From NCBI RefSeq assembly GCF_010906925.1, contig NZ_VTVE01000002.1, forward strand, positions 248,001 to 312,000: a DNA stretch of 64,000 bases. Direction: 5' to 3'. Under the pieces are notes generated by a model. The model made no database searches. It saw only the letters and a program-made list of their open reading frames with translations, and was not told the DNA's origin. Positions within the stretch are counted from its first letter, which is position 1, and every line of letters starts with the position of its first letter. A program made the position numbers and the translations under genes. The stretch is from Pseudobutyrivibrio xylanivorans. Lineage in GTDB: Bacteria > Bacillota > Clostridia > Lachnospirales > Lachnospiraceae. Shown here in pieces: positions 7,416-16,728 of the stretch.

Positions 7416-9296
7416 CTAGTTCCCCCAATCAATCCCCTCTACAGCGACTCCATCAAACTCATTTTCACCGTCTGACTGAGTTGTAACACCAAATAATTCT
7501 TCGAACTCTGTGCGTCCGATCTTTTCTTTCTCTAACAATAGATTAGCACATTTATGAAGTATCTGCTCGTTATCTCTCAAAATTTTCACAGCTTTTTCAT
7601 AACATTCATCAATGATCTTCTTAACCTCTTCATCGATGAGCTTTGCTGTAGAATCTGAGAAGTTCTTAGCATGAGCTAAATCTCTACCAATGAATACTTC
7701 CTCTTCATCATCCCCATAATGAATCATACCTATATTCTTAGAGAAGCCATATTTTGTAACCATATTTCTAGCTAAGTTAGTAGCCTGCTTAATATCGTTA
7801 GATGCACCTGTTGTCACATCATCAAAAATAAGCTCCTCAGCAACTCTACCACCTAAGGATACGATGATATCCTGAGTCATCTTACCCTTGGTGTTAAACA
7901 TCTCATCATTTTCGTTGATAGGCATTGTGTAACCAGCTGCGCTAGCACCTGTTGGAATAATAGAAACCGAATAAACAGGTCCTACATCTGGAAGCACATG
8001 GAATAAAATAGCATGTCCTGCCTCGTGATAAGCTGTAATCTTCTTTTCTTTTTCAGAAACAACTCGGCTCTTTTTCTCCTTACCGATACCAACCTTAACA
8101 AATGACTTTTTAATGTCATCATGCTTTATAAATGGTCTGTTGTCACCTGCTGCAAGAATAGCCGCCTCATTAAGGAGGTTCTCCAAATCAGCTCCAGTAA
8201 ATCCAACAGTAGTCTGAGCCACCTGATGTAAATCTACATCATCGCCAAGTTTTTTGTTAGCTGCATGAACTTTGAGGATTTCCTCTCGTCCCTTAACATC
8301 TGGTCTACCTACATAGACCTTTCTATCGAAACGGCCAGGTCTCATAATAGCCTGATCAAGAATATCAACTCTGTTGGTAGCCGCCATTACAATGATGCCT
8401 TCGTTGACACCAAATCCATCCATCTCTACAAGGAGCTGGTTGAGTGTCTGCTCACGCTCATCATGGCCACCACCCATACCAGTACCACGGCGTCTAGCCA
8501 CAGCATCAATCTCATCTATAAAGACAATACAAGGTGCATTCTGTTTTGCCTCTTCAAACAAGTCTCTCACTCTAGAAGCACCTACACCAACAAACATCTC
8601 TACAAAATCAGAACCTGATATTGAGAAAAATGGTACTCCAGCCTCACCAGCAATAGCCTTGGCAAGAAGTGTCTTACCAGTACCTGGAGGGCCTACCAGA
8701 ATAACGCCCTTTGGAATACGAGCTCCCAAATCAGTATATTTCTTTGGGTCCTTAAGGAAATCAACAAGCTCTTCTACTTCTTCTTTTTCTTCCTTAAGAC
8801 CAGCTACATCATTAAATCTAGTGTGAATATCCTCTTTATTGGTCATCTTGGCTCTGCTCTTGCCAAAGTCCATCATCTTGGCATTGGCGCCGCCACCAGC
8901 TGACCCCTGAGCATTCATCATTATCATAAATAAGATGAATACTGCTCCAAGGACAATGAGCATAGGCAATAACTCTGATATCCAGCTATCATGCGGAATA
9001 TCGCTGAGGGTATATGCAACGTCTAGTTCCTGAAGCTCACGCTGAAAATCATTGACATCTGATACATAAAGTGTGGCCTGCTCACCATTTGAAAGATTTA
9101 TTGTAACAACACCTGTTGGCACTTCCTGATTCTGAGAAATACTAACAGAAGATACATTATCATTTTTAACAGCCTTCTTGAACTGAGCCATGTTATAGTC
9201 AGTTGTAGACTTTCCCATACTGGTATATAAAATGAATAATACTACTGCAACAAAAAGGGCGTATATTAGCATCCCCGACGCTCTACGTTTTCTCAA
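7416..9296 (-). CDS. ftsH: ATP-dependent zinc metalloprotease FtsH
   Basis: FtsH is a membrane-bound hexameric AAA+ protease that degrades misfolded and short-lived membrane and cytosolic proteins. The 626-aa protein has two membrane segments (about 9-25 and 108-128) around an outside domain. The AAA module follows, with Walker A GPPGTGKT (202-209), Walker [11 protein letters not shown] and an SRH ending [15 protein letters not shown]. The zinc-binding HEAGH is in the C-terminal third. The start is a TTG behind AGGAGGAGATT. It is the last gene of the hup-rqcP-divIC-tilS-hpt-ftsH block, ten bases after hpt. Confidence 0.97.
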   Translation of the reverse strand: MRKRRASGMLIYALFVAVVLFILYTSMGKSTTDYNMAQFKKAVKNDNVSSVSISQNQEVPTGVVTINLSNGEQATLYVSDVNDFQRELQELDVAYTLSDIPHDSWISELLPMLIVLGAVFILFMIMMNAQGSAGGGANAKMMDFGKSRAKMTNKEDIHTRFNDVAGLKEEKEEVEELVDFLKDPKKYTDLGARIPKGVILVGPPGTGKTLLAKAIAGEAGVPFFSISGSDFVEMFVGVGASRVRDLFEEAKQNAPCIVFIDEIDAVARRRGTGMGGGHDEREQTLNQLLVEMDGFGVNEGIIVMAATNRVDILDQAIMRPGRFDRKVYVGRPDVKGREEILKVHAANKKLGDDVDLHQVAQTTVGFTGADLENLLNEAAILAAGDNRPFIKHDDIKKSFVKVGIGKEKKSRVVSEKEKKITAYHEAGHAILFHVLPDVGPVYSVSIIPTGASAAGYTMPINENDEMFNTKGKMTQDIIVSLGGRVAEELIFDDVTTGASNDIKQATNLARNMVTKYGFSKNIGMIHYGDDEEEVFIGRDLAHAKNFSDSTAKLIDEEVKKIIDECYEKAVKILRDNEQILHKCANLLLEKEKIGRTEFEELFGVTTQSDGENEFDGVAVEGIDWGN

Positions 9297-9305
9297 AATC
9301 TCCTC

Positions 9306-9830
9306 CTAGTCTAGCTCCACAACTCCAATATATGGAAGATTGCGGTACTTCTGATCATAATCTAATCCATAACCCACAACAAACTGATCAGGAATAGTAA
9401 ATCCTGTATAATCTACGTGCACATCAACCTCTCTACGGTCTGGCTTGTCAAGCATAGTAACCATACGGACTGATTTTGCACCTCTGTCCTTGAAAAGCTG
9501 ACCTAAGAAATTCAATGTATTTCCACTGTCGATAATGTCCTCAACTATAATAACGTTCTGTCCTGTTGGATCTAAATCCAAATCCTTTTTGATCTTAACA
9601 ACTCCAGAAGATACTGTACCTCCATCGTAGCTTGATGTAGCCATGAAGTCGATAATAACTGGTACTGTAATTCTCTTAGCAAGCTCGCATGCAAAGAATG
9701 AAGCTCCCTTAAGAATACAAACCAAAAATACGCTCTCGCCTTCATAATCTTTGCTAATCTGATCTCCAAGCTCAGCTATACGTGCTGCAAGCTCTTCTTC
9801 TGGCAACAGAACTCGTATGTTCTCACTCAT
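9306..9830 (-). CDS. hpt: Hypoxanthine phosphoribosyltransferase
   Basis: The enzyme salvages hypoxanthine/guanine to IMP/GMP using PRPP. The 174-aa protein shows the PRPP-binding signature VIIVEDIIDSGNTL and the family blocks GASFFACELAKRI and DFMATSSYDG. It starts four bases after the tilS stop. The conserved tilS-hpt-ftsH order found in Bacillus and Clostridia supports the name. Confidence 0.96.
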   Translation of the reverse strand: MSENIRVLLPEEELAARIAELGDQISKDYEGESVFLVCILKGASFFACELAKRITVPVIIDFMATSSYDGGTVSSGVVKIKKDLDLDPTGQNVIIVEDIIDSGNTLNFLGQLFKDRGAKSVRMVTMLDKPDRREVDVHVDYTGFTIPDQFVVGYGLDYDQKYRNLPYIGVVELD

Positions 9831-9834
9831 TTTC

Positions 9835-11181
9835 CTATTCCTCCGTGTAACTTATCTCTAATACTCGAGTAGTATTTTTAGAAATCTTGTAATGCTCGCT
9901 GATGCGATATCCAACCACCCACATCACATGACTGTCATCACATACAAGTGGCACTTCATCACGTAAATGCCGTGGAATCTTCTCATCTATAAAGTAATCC
10001 TGCAGAAGCTTGTGATTACCCTCAGAATCAATGGTAAGATAATCTCCCTCAGCCCTATTTCTTATTACAACATTACCCGATATTTTATCACAATCAAACC
10101 ATTTAGTATAGCGGTCTGTAGGGTAATTCATCCCCTGTTCATAATCAAATTCCCGATAATTAAAAACTGGTTCAACTTTAGTCTCGTCCTCTTCTAACAC
10201 ATACATCTCCTCGTAGGAAATAATGAGAGTCTTCTTGTATGGAAGCTGAACCTGTCGCTCTCCATCTTCGTTTAATAACTCCAAAATCTTATCCACATGA
10301 ACAGCTGACACATCCTTTTGGTATGGCATAAACGAACTAAGGTAAAGCTTTATTGCCTGGCTTGCAATAACTGAAGGTGCCGTAGCTATTGCCCTCTTTC
10401 GCAAATGTCCATTTTCTTCCTTGGCAATCTGCAAAAGTCCTCGCGCCTCCAGATTGATATAATCAGCAACCTCTGTGAGCCTTTGTGTCATCTCTGAAAT
10501 GTGCTCCAGGGCCCTATCATTAATCTGGGCAAATTCAGGCATAATATTATGTCTGATTCTATTTCTATCATAGTCCACCTGATTGTTTGTGGCATCAATG
10601 CAGTAGTCTATATTATTGTCTTTTAAAACCTGAAGAATCTCTGATTTAGGCACCTCCAAAAGAGGTCTTATTATATTGTCCCTGACTGGTGCAATGCCAC
10701 ACATGCCATCAAGACCTGTCCCTCTAGCCATATGGAAAAGCACAGTCTCTGCATTATCATCTGCATTATGGGCTATTGCAATTTTAGCGGGTTTTCCAGT
10801 TTCATTTGCAAGATTCTCCGCCGCCTTTTCAAACAGCTCGTATCTGGCTATTCTAGCCTCTTCCTCAGTTGAACGTCCTGTCTTTTCAACTAAGGCTGGA
10901 ATATCAACCACATGCTCCTCCAAATCAACTCCATGGGTAAGGCAAAGATTCCTAACAAACTCCTGGTCTTTATCAGCCTCTATGCCTCTAATACAGTGAT
11001 TTACATGAAGTGCCTTAAGGGTTAAATTATATTCTTCTTTTAATTCTAAAAGAACAAAAAAAAGGCACACCGAGTCGGGACCGCCTGAAAGGCCTATTAC
11101 CACTCTGTCGCCTCTTTCTAACATTTTATATTTAACGATAAAATCTCTAATCTTCTTGTCTAAAAATAATCCAATTTTCAT
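9835..11181 (-). CDS. tilS: tRNA(Ile)-lysidine synthetase TilS
   Basis: TilS converts the wobble cytidine of the CAU-anticodon tRNA-Ile to lysidine, using ATP and lysine, so that AUA codons are read. The N-terminal PP-loop motif is GLSGGPDSVCLFF, followed by LHVNHCIRG and AHNADDNAET typical of TilS. The C-terminal substrate-binding domain runs to about 448. The ORF can start at a TTG at 11193, but the ATG at 11181 (MKIGLFLDKK) fits the family better. Either way it overlaps the divIC 3' end, implying translational coupling. It is essential in most bacteria. Confidence 0.95.
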   Translation of the reverse strand: MKIGLFLDKKIRDFIVKYKMLERGDRVVIGLSGGPDSVCLFFVLLELKEEYNLTLKALHVNHCIRGIEADKDQEFVRNLCLTHGVDLEEHVVDIPALVEKTGRSTEEEARIARYELFEKAAENLANETGKPAKIAIAHNADDNAETVLFHMARGTGLDGMCGIAPVRDNIIRPLLEVPKSEILQVLKDNNIDYCIDATNNQVDYDRNRIRHNIMPEFAQINDRALEHISEMTQRLTEVADYINLEARGLLQIAKEENGHLRKRAIATAPSVIASQAIKLYLSSFMPYQKDVSAVHVDKILELLNEDGERQVQLPYKKTLIISYEEMYVLEEDETKVEPVFNYREFDYEQGMNYPTDRYTKWFDCDKISGNVVIRNRAEGDYLTIDSEGNHKLLQDYFIDEKIPRHLRDEVPLVCDDSHVMWVVGYRISEHYKISKNTTRVLEISYTEE

Positions 11182-11473
11182 ATGTAAGTCCAAGCTTCTC
11201 TGCAGCTTCTCGCTCAGTGTATTCGTCTGTTTCTGCGAACTCTGCCTCCTCTTTTAACTGCTCACTCTTTTCGTTAGCAGCGTCTACCTGTTCTTGCAAT
11301 GTAGCCTCTTCTTTCTTAAGCTCCTGATTCTTATCGTAGAGTCTAATAACCTGGATTGCCATAACAGCAATCATGAAGAGCATTACTATTGCTACGTATA
11401 TTCTACCTGTGGAGGTTTTCTTTCGTCTTCGAGCTCTGCGCCTTACAGCTCGTCCTCTGTTATTTCTTGCCAT
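11147..11473 (-). CDS. divIC: DivIC/FtsB-type septum formation initiator
   Basis: This small bitopic division protein stabilises the FtsL-FtsQ/DivIB complex. Its 108 residues have a very basic cytoplasmic N-terminus (RRRARRRKK), one membrane helix (about 27-45) and an outside coiled coil (KNQELKKEEATLQEQVDA). The tail reaches the typical EREAAEKLGL..ENWIIFRQ end, like the FtsB/DivIC family. It overlaps tilS by 35 bases. In spore-formers, yabP-yabQ precede divIC and spoIIE follows it; neither is here. Confidence 0.85.
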   Translation of the reverse strand: MARNNRGRAVRRRARRRKKTSTGRIYVAIVMLFMIAVMAIQVIRLYDKNQELKKEEATLQEQVDAANEKSEQLKEEAEFAETDEYTEREAAEKLGLTYENWIIFRQED

Positions 11474-11520
11474 ATTACTCCCCTTATATACATTTAGAAT
11501 ATAGTACCATATCCTATAGT

Positions 11521-11763
11521 CTATAGGTATTTAAAAAGATCCGCTGCCGCATCTTTTTTTGTTGTGTCTTGAATATCTAAGACCTCAACTTTCACATTCT
11601 TGTTACCAAATGCTATCTCTATTATATCACCAATTTTAACATCAGTGGAAGCTTTCGCAATTTTTCCATTAATTTGTACTCTACCGCTGTCACATGCCTC
11701 ATTGGCAACAGTACGTCTCTTTATAAGTCTACTTACTTTTAAATACTTGTCTAGTCTCATCAT
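11521..11763 (-). CDS. rqcP: S4-domain ribosome-quality-control protein RqcP (YabO/Hsp15-like)
   Basis: The 80-aa protein is nearly all one S4 RNA-binding domain: RLDKYLKVSRLIKRRTVANEACDSGRVQING. RqcP works with RqcH on stalled 50S subunits to add C-terminal alanine tails (known from Bacillus subtilis YabO). The position between hup and divIC matches the Bacillus locus. Two adjacent ATGs (11763, 11760) follow GAGGATGG; the second gives the usual MRLDKYLK start. About 120 bases separate it from the structured element at 11880-11964. Confidence 0.88.
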   Translation of the reverse strand: MMRLDKYLKVSRLIKRRTVANEACDSGRVQINGKIAKASTDVKIGDIIEIAFGNKNVKVEVLDIQDTTKKDAAADLFKYL

Positions 11764-11830
11764 CCATCCTCAAAAATAGCGGCCTATCAACTACATTTTA
11801 GAATCGGTGCTCCAACTTGAGTCTCTTACT

Positions 11831-11859
11831 CTGACTATAAACAGCTGGCTACCTATAAT
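11831..11859 (+). promoter_or_regulatory. Candidate promoter reading into the structured element at 11880
   Basis: CTGACT (11831-11836), a 17-base spacer and a perfect TATAAT (11854-11859) place a start near 11866, about 14 bases before the hairpin element on the plus strand. The -35 matches four of six positions. Confidence 0.4.
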
Positions 11860-11879
11860 CCCAATTATTTCTATATCTA

Positions 11880-11964
11880 GCCAGTAGTTCGCAAGCTCTT
11901 AGTGCTCTTTGCAAGGACGTGTTAGTCCGGCAAAGAGTATCTAAGGCTTGTGAACGTAACTGGC
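11880..11964 (+). ncRNA. Structured element A: 85-nt multi-helix hairpin, family shared with 34114-34197
   Basis: The sequence folds end to end. P1 is GCCAGT/ACTGGC and is followed by an AG/CGTA internal loop. P2 is TTCGCAAGC/GCTTGTGAA with one G-U pair. A one-base T bulge leads to P3 CTTAG/CTAAG, P4 CTCTTTGC/GCAAAGAG and a GGAC/GTCC tip with loop GTGTTA. The same plan and many of the same unpaired bases occur at 34114-34197 on the minus strand. It lies in the 269-base gap between rqcP and hup, antisense to those genes. The G-U pair would be an A-C mismatch on the other strand, so plus is favoured if it is RNA. I recognise no known family. Confidence 0.6.
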
Positions 11965-11994
11965 GTAATCATTAGATTAATTGAATAAAATAAA

Positions 11995-12017
11995 GGGGCT
12001 CGGATTGTCCGAACCCC
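11995..12017 (-). terminator. hup terminator
   Basis: On the minus strand, GGGGTTCGGA and TCCGAGCCCC (one G-U) flank a CAA loop and are followed by TTTATTTTATT. Confidence 0.85.
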
Positions 12018-12032
12018 AGGTGATTCTAATAA

Positions 12033-12305
12033 TTAGTTGATAGAATCCTTAAGTGCCTTACCAGCCTTAAACTTAGGAGCCTTAGATGCAGGAATCTTCA
12101 TCTCAGCACCTGTCTGTGGATTTCTACCTGTACGAGCTGCTCTCTTAGAAACCTCGAATGTACCGAAGCCTACAAGCTGAATCTTTTCCCCCTTCTTAAG
12201 CTCTTCAGCAACAACCTCTGTGAAAGCCTTTACAGAAGCCTCTGCGTCCTTCTTAGAGATGTTAGCCTTGCTAGCGATAGCTGCTACTAATTCTGTCTTG
12301 TTCAT
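12033..12305 (-). CDS. hup: HU-family histone-like DNA-binding protein
   Basis: The 90-aa protein has the full HU fold: N-terminal helices MNKTELVAAIASKANISKKDAE, the core GFGTFEVSKRAARTGRNPQTG and the DNA-clasping arm with Pro (MKIPASKAPKFKAGKALK). HU is an abundant, dimeric nucleoid protein. A strong promoter (12371-12399) and its own terminator suggest it is mostly monocistronic. A small hairpin (CTAAGGG/CCCTAG) lies in its leader just before the GAGGAGG ribosome site. Confidence 0.97.
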   Translation of the reverse strand: MNKTELVAAIASKANISKKDAEASVKAFTEVVAEELKKGEKIQLVGFGTFEVSKRAARTGRNPQTGAEMKIPASKAPKFKAGKALKDSIN

Positions 12306-12370
12306 TACTATTCCTCCTCGAGAATTTTAATTTATAGCTAGGGACTTCGCCCTTAGTAACTACAATATCC

Positions 12371-12399
12371 TTTATAATTCTTTTAATTTTGTCTGTCAA
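12371..12399 (-). promoter_or_regulatory. hup promoter
   Basis: On the minus strand, a perfect TTGACA (12399-12394), a 17-base spacer and TATAAA (12376-12371) make a strong SigA promoter about 65 bases before the hup ATG. Confidence 0.75.
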
Positions 12400-12416
12400 C
12401 ACGTTATGCCCAAAAA

Positions 12417-12510
12417 GTCCCGAATTTATAAGGTTTTTATGGATTATTACAAATTTTTTACTCGTTTTTTAAACACTATTACTATTTACAAACCCTTGAT
12501 TTTTCGGGAC
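12417..12510 (-). terminator. Long-loop hairpin at the end of the PEGA lipoprotein operon
   Basis: On the minus strand, GTCCCGAA (12510-12503) pairs with TTCGGGAC (12424-12417), followed by TTTTT. The 78-base loop can form a second AAGG.TTT/AAACCTT helix. It may terminate the proS-cca-lipoprotein unit, though the long loop makes this less certain. Confidence 0.35.
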
Positions 12511-12533
12511 GTTCACTTTTTTTTCACATTTTT

Positions 12534-13772
12534 TTACTCCATAAGGTTACTTATGAGGTCTGAAACTGTTGACAAATAGTCTACTTCATAGTCGTAATCA
12601 TCCTTAATTGTGCTACCAGCAGTCTCTGTTTCCGGCTCATTTTCAGATGATTCTGAATCGTCATTTTCTTGACTATTTTCTGTAGTATTGTCATATTCAT
12701 CCGCCGATGAGGTGCCAGTTTCTGACTCTAACTCAAGAGTAATTGTTGCAGATTCTGAATTGACAACAAGGGTCTTATTCCAAGAAGTGTATCCCTGACA
12801 CTGCACCTTTAGACTATGACTTCCGTATTGAACATATTGAGGCTCTGTAACATCTACCTCTTGGCCATCAATATATACATGGGTATCTGGCACAGTCACC
12901 ATGAAGGTAATCAAGCAGAAGGACGGTCCATCACCCTTTAAATCCTCTAGGCTTACTTGGGTGGTCTCGTTTCTTACAACAGTATATTCTCCACTGCCAC
13001 CCCAGCCGTTGTTAGCTACAGTAATCTTGTATGTTCCCTCAGGAACTTCTATTATCTCATCTCCATTGACCATTGATACGATTTTATTGCCAATGAAAAT
13101 CATACTATCATCAAATAGCGATGTATCTGACAAATAAAGGTATCCATGGCCTGTTGTTACAGCAATAGAGATAACTTCTTTTTCCCGTCCGATAACAGTA
13201 ATAATGTCATCCTTGCCAATATCCGATACAAGTATTTTCTCTGTGTCGGAATAGACTTTTGTGTTGCCTGTCAGCTTATAATTGCTGCCATTTATGGCTA
13301 TTAAATTCTTGCTTTCATCGATTGAATACTTTGATAGATCATCAAGAATCCAGACATCTGTCGATTTCTTAACCTCTCCTAATGCTCCAGAAGATGGTAA
13401 AAAATCTCCAATAGTCACCACAGAACCTATGGTAAACTCTGCCCAGGTGCTGTTGTCCCCATACTTATCCAAAAACTTGGTAGTCATATTGTAGCCATAG
13501 CGATATTGCTTTGCCTCGTCAATAGAGTATAAAGCTATGGTCTCCTCTGTCATGTTCAAATCCTCAACTATATACAGAGGCTTGTTTCCGCCTTCTACAA
13601 GGACATCCGCATCCTGTTCTGTCTGTTCAGTTTTAAGGGCACTTCCTGTATGGCTTGTGACTGCATTGTTGCCACCTTTCTTTTGGCCGCATCCAACAGC
13701 AACTGCCATAATAAGAAGCCCCATCAATATTAATTTAGATATTTTATTAGTAAAAAGCCCTTTCATACCCAT
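12534..13772 (-). CDS. Lipoprotein with a PEGA-type domain
   Basis: This 412-aa protein has a signal helix and lipobox (MAVAVGCGQ), so it is anchored outside the membrane. Around residues 255-350 is a PEGA-like beta module (VTVPDTHVYIDGQEV, YVQYGSHSLKVQCQGY), usually found in surface proteins. An acidic Ser/Glu-rich tail ends the protein. It starts 28 bases after the cca stop, probably in the same transcript. I see no catalytic motif; an envelope structural or binding role is likely. Confidence 0.8.
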   Translation of the reverse strand: MGMKGLFTNKISKLILMGLLIMAVAVGCGQKKGGNNAVTSHTGSALKTEQTEQDADVLVEGGNKPLYIVEDLNMTEETIALYSIDEAKQYRYGYNMTTKFLDKYGDNSTWAEFTIGSVVTIGDFLPSSGALGEVKKSTDVWILDDLSKYSIDESKNLIAINGSNYKLTGNTKVYSDTEKILVSDIGKDDIITVIGREKEVISIAVTTGHGYLYLSDTSLFDDSMIFIGNKIVSMVNGDEIIEVPEGTYKITVANNGWGGSGEYTVVRNETTQVSLEDLKGDGPSFCLITFMVTVPDTHVYIDGQEVDVTEPQYVQYGSHSLKVQCQGYTSWNKTLVVNSESATITLELESETGTSSADEYDNTTENSQENDDSESSENEPETETAGSTIKDDYDYEVDYLSTVSDLISNLME

Positions 13773-13799
13773 AATTTTACCATATCTCCCCAGAAATAG

Positions 13800-15125
13800 T
13801 TATCCGATAATCTCCTTAGCCATTTTAATAAGAATGTCTCTATTATTAAGCTCTGGCTCATCTACCACCCTATCAAAAATAGTATTTAGAACCTCTCCTA
13901 TGCGCTGTCCCTGTGGCACACCCATCTGAATCAGGTCCTTACCATTGATTTCAAGGTCCTTTATCTTAAGGCAATCCCCTGCCGCAACTATCTGATTGAA
14001 CATCTTCTCAAGCTCGTCTATATATTGAAGCTTCTCTTGCCTATGGTACATACTCTGGGCCAGACAATCCGCTCTTTTAACTGCAAGCAAATCATTAAAA
14101 TTCTCCTGACCCACCCTTATAATCATGCGGCGGATATTTCGCTCATTGATAGCTGGTCTATCATCATGATTTTTCACCAAGTTGCAGACCTTATCAGTGG
14201 TGTCGTTATCAAACTTAAGTCTGCGAAGCACCGCCTTTGCCATCTTCTGCCCCTCTACCGGGTGCATCTTAAAATGATTCTGGCCATTTTCATCTGTGGT
14301 CTTGCAAACTGGCTTTGCAATATCATGTAAAAGCATAGCTAGGCGGATAACCCTATCAGCAGGTGCCAATCCCATAGATACAATAGTGTGCTCACCCACA
14401 GTATACATATGGTGCTTATTTACCTGGTCGCACTCCATCATAGCATCAAATTCAGGGAAAAATACCTTTGTAAGTCCAGTCTCATAAACGTCTCTCATAC
14501 GCTCAGGATGGTCTGATGTAACAAGCTTTACCATCTCAACCTGAATTCGCTCTGCGCTAATACGCTCTAAAGTTGGCGCCAAATCCTTAATAGCCTGATA
14601 AGTATTTGCCTCAATGTCAAATCCCAACTGGGCAGAAAATCTGAGGGCTCTAAGCATCCTAAGAGCATCCTCTGTAAAACGCTCTGTAGGATTGCCTACC
14701 GCTCTAATAATCCCTGCCTCTAAATCGGCCTCACCACCAAACAAATCCACTAGGCCCTTAGTCTCATTGTAAGCCATGGCATTGATAGTAAAATCCCTAC
14801 GCTTTAAGTCCTCCTCAAGTGAGGCAGTAAATGTAACCTCCTTAGGATGACGACCGTCCTCGTATTTGCCATCAACACGGTATGTTGTAACCTCATAGCC
14901 TACACCATGCAAAAGAACTGTCACAGTGCCATGCTCAATTCCAGTATCAAAAGTCCTATCAAAAAGAGACTTTACCGTCTCAGGCAAAGCCGATGTGGTT
15001 ATATCCCAATCATGGGGATTTTTCCCTAGAATGCAGTCACGGACACAGCCGCCCACTGCGTAGGCTTCGTGTCCGTTAGATTCTAAAATATTTATTATTT
15101 TCGAAACGTCTGCTGGTAAATTCAT
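13800..15125 (-). CDS. cca: CCA tRNA nucleotidyltransferase with HD domain
   Basis: The enzyme adds or repairs the 3' CCA of tRNAs. Class II features are clear: AVGGCVRDCILGK, the metal site HDWDITT, RRDFTINAMAYN and FTEDALRMLRALRF for base recognition. A C-terminal HD-type region (LAMLLHDIAKP, HMYTVGEHT) may give phosphohydrolase activity. The 441 residues match the clostridial length. It starts immediately after the proS stop, so proS and cca share a transcript and both serve tRNA. Confidence 0.95.
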   Translation of the reverse strand: MNLPADVSKIINILESNGHEAYAVGGCVRDCILGKNPHDWDITTSALPETVKSLFDRTFDTGIEHGTVTVLLHGVGYEVTTYRVDGKYEDGRHPKEVTFTASLEEDLKRRDFTINAMAYNETKGLVDLFGGEADLEAGIIRAVGNPTERFTEDALRMLRALRFSAQLGFDIEANTYQAIKDLAPTLERISAERIQVEMVKLVTSDHPERMRDVYETGLTKVFFPEFDAMMECDQVNKHHMYTVGEHTIVSMGLAPADRVIRLAMLLHDIAKPVCKTTDENGQNHFKMHPVEGQKMAKAVLRRLKFDNDTTDKVCNLVKNHDDRPAINERNIRRMIIRVGQENFNDLLAVKRADCLAQSMYHRQEKLQYIDELEKMFNQIVAAGDCLKIKDLEINGKDLIQMGVPQGQRIGEVLNTIFDRVVDEPELNNRDILIKMAKEIIG

Positions 15126-15126
15126 A

Positions 15127-16566
15127 TTAATAAGCTTTACCCCAATATACTAATTTCTTAGCTGGCTTGCCACAGCATGCACATACGTCAGAAATCTGCT
15201 CCTGATCATTAAATGGCATACAACGGCTTGTTACAGCTAAATCCTCTTTTATCTTGTTCTCGCAAGCCTCATCGCCGCACCACATAGCACGGATAAATCC
15301 TGGCTTATTATTTGCAATCTCTGTAAACTCAGCATAATTGTGAGCATCAAAGATGTGGCTATCTCTATGAGCCTTAGCTCTCTCGAACATCTCCTTCTGG
15401 ATAGTCTCAAGAAGCTCAGCTACCTTTGTCTCTACCTCATCAAGTGAGCACTCGATCTTCTCGCGAGTATCACGGCGAACAAGTACACACTTGCCAGCCT
15501 CGATATCCTTTGGTCCAAGCTCTACACGAACTGGGATACCACGCATCTCAGCCTCTGAGAACTTCCAACCTGGTGACTTGTCAGAATCATCAAGCTTAGC
15601 GCGCATTGTCTTTCCAAGACGCTCACAAACTTCTGCAGCCTTCTCAAGCACGCCTTCCTTCTTCTGCTGAATAGGAATAACAATAACCTGTGTAGGTGCA
15701 ATACGTGGTGGAAGTACAAGACCTGAATCATCACCATGTACCATAATAATAGCACCAATAAGACGTGTAGTCATGCCCCATGATGTCTGGTGAACATACT
15801 GAAGCTGATTATTCTTATCTGTGTACTGAATACCAAATGGCTTAGAGAAGTTCTGGCCAAAGTTATGTGAAGTACCAGACTGTAAAGCCTTACCATCATG
15901 CATAAGTGCCTCGATTGTATAAGTAGCCTCAGCACCTGCGAATTTTTCTTTTTCTGTCTTCTGTCCACGAACTACTGGCATAGCAAGAACTTCCTCACAG
16001 AAGTCTGCGTAAAGGTTAAGCATCTGAACTGTACGCTCCTCTGCATCCTCTGCTGTAGCATGAGCAGTATGGCCCTCCTGCCATAAGAACTCTCTCGAAC
16101 GAAGGAATGGACGTGTCTCCTTCTCCCAACGAACTACTGAGCACCACTGGTTGTAAACCTTTGGCAAATCTCTATGAGAGTGAATAATATCCTTATAGAA
16201 ATCACAGAAAAGAGTCTCAGATGTAGGACGAACGCAAAGACGTTCCTGAAGCGGGTTAAGACCACCATGTGTAACCCAAGCTACCTCTGGTGCAAATCCC
16301 TCAACATGATCCTTCTCAACCTGAAGAAGACTCTCAGGAATAAACATCGGCATGTACACATTCTGTACTCCTGTCGCCTTGAATCTTCTGTCCAACTCGT
16401 GCTGGATATTTTCCCAAATAGCATACCCATCAGGCTTGATAATCATGCATCCTTTTACTGATGAATATGCAATCAAATCAGCCTTAACGACTACGTCGGT
16501 ATACCACTGTGCGAAATCCTCTGACATAGAGGTAATCGCTTCTACCAGCTTTTTTTCCTGTGCCAT
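15127..16566 (-). CDS. proS: Prolyl-tRNA synthetase, short archaeal/eukaryote-like type
   Basis: The enzyme charges tRNA-Pro. At 479 aa it lacks the roughly 180-residue editing insert of the long bacterial form. It carries motif 2 ([38 protein letters not shown]) and an [15 protein letters not shown] segment. The extra C-terminal zinc-type domain (CxxC pairs) ends in Tyr, as in the archaeal/eukaryotic class. A TTTAAAGGAG-type ribosome site precedes the ATG. Absence of the insert means Ala-tRNA-Pro editing would need a free-standing ProXp/YbaK protein elsewhere. Confidence 0.96.
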   Translation of the reverse strand: MAQEKKLVEAITSMSEDFAQWYTDVVVKADLIAYSSVKGCMIIKPDGYAIWENIQHELDRRFKATGVQNVYMPMFIPESLLQVEKDHVEGFAPEVAWVTHGGLNPLQERLCVRPTSETLFCDFYKDIIHSHRDLPKVYNQWCSVVRWEKETRPFLRSREFLWQEGHTAHATAEDAEERTVQMLNLYADFCEEVLAMPVVRGQKTEKEKFAGAEATYTIEALMHDGKALQSGTSHNFGQNFSKPFGIQYTDKNNQLQYVHQTSWGMTTRLIGAIIMVHGDDSGLVLPPRIAPTQVIVIPIQQKKEGVLEKAAEVCERLGKTMRAKLDDSDKSPGWKFSEAEMRGIPVRVELGPKDIEAGKCVLVRRDTREKIECSLDEVETKVAELLETIQKEMFERAKAHRDSHIFDAHNYAEFTEIANNKPGFIRAMWCGDEACENKIKEDLAVTSRCMPFNDQEQISDVCACCGKPAKKLVYWGKAY

Positions 16567-16705
16567 TTTTTTCTCCTTTATATTTATAAATTCATTACAT
16601 TAGCCGTTTTATTTTATAACATAAACTAGCCAAAAACAAGCCCACTGCCACTTTAAAAGTAACAATTCACTGCGGACCATAATATACGCTCCTGTGGCAT
16701 AAATA

Positions 16706-16725
16706 AAGGGCCCTGCTGGGCCCTT
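16706..16725 (-). terminator. Terminator of the EAL-protein gene
   Basis: AAGGGCCC and GGGCCCTT flank a four-base loop and on the minus strand lead into TTATTTATG, directly after the stop at 16729. Confidence 0.75.
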
Positions 16726-16728
16726 ATG

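Noticed and set aside
15766-15782. GACGTGTAGTCAT inside proS, identical to the tip of structured element B
   Set aside because: No other part of the element is nearby and the bases are explained by the ProRS coding sequence; treated as coincidence.
16567-16728. T-box leader before proS
   Set aside because: No T-box sequence (GGTGGNACCGCG-like) and no room for a specifier hairpin plus antiterminator in the gap.
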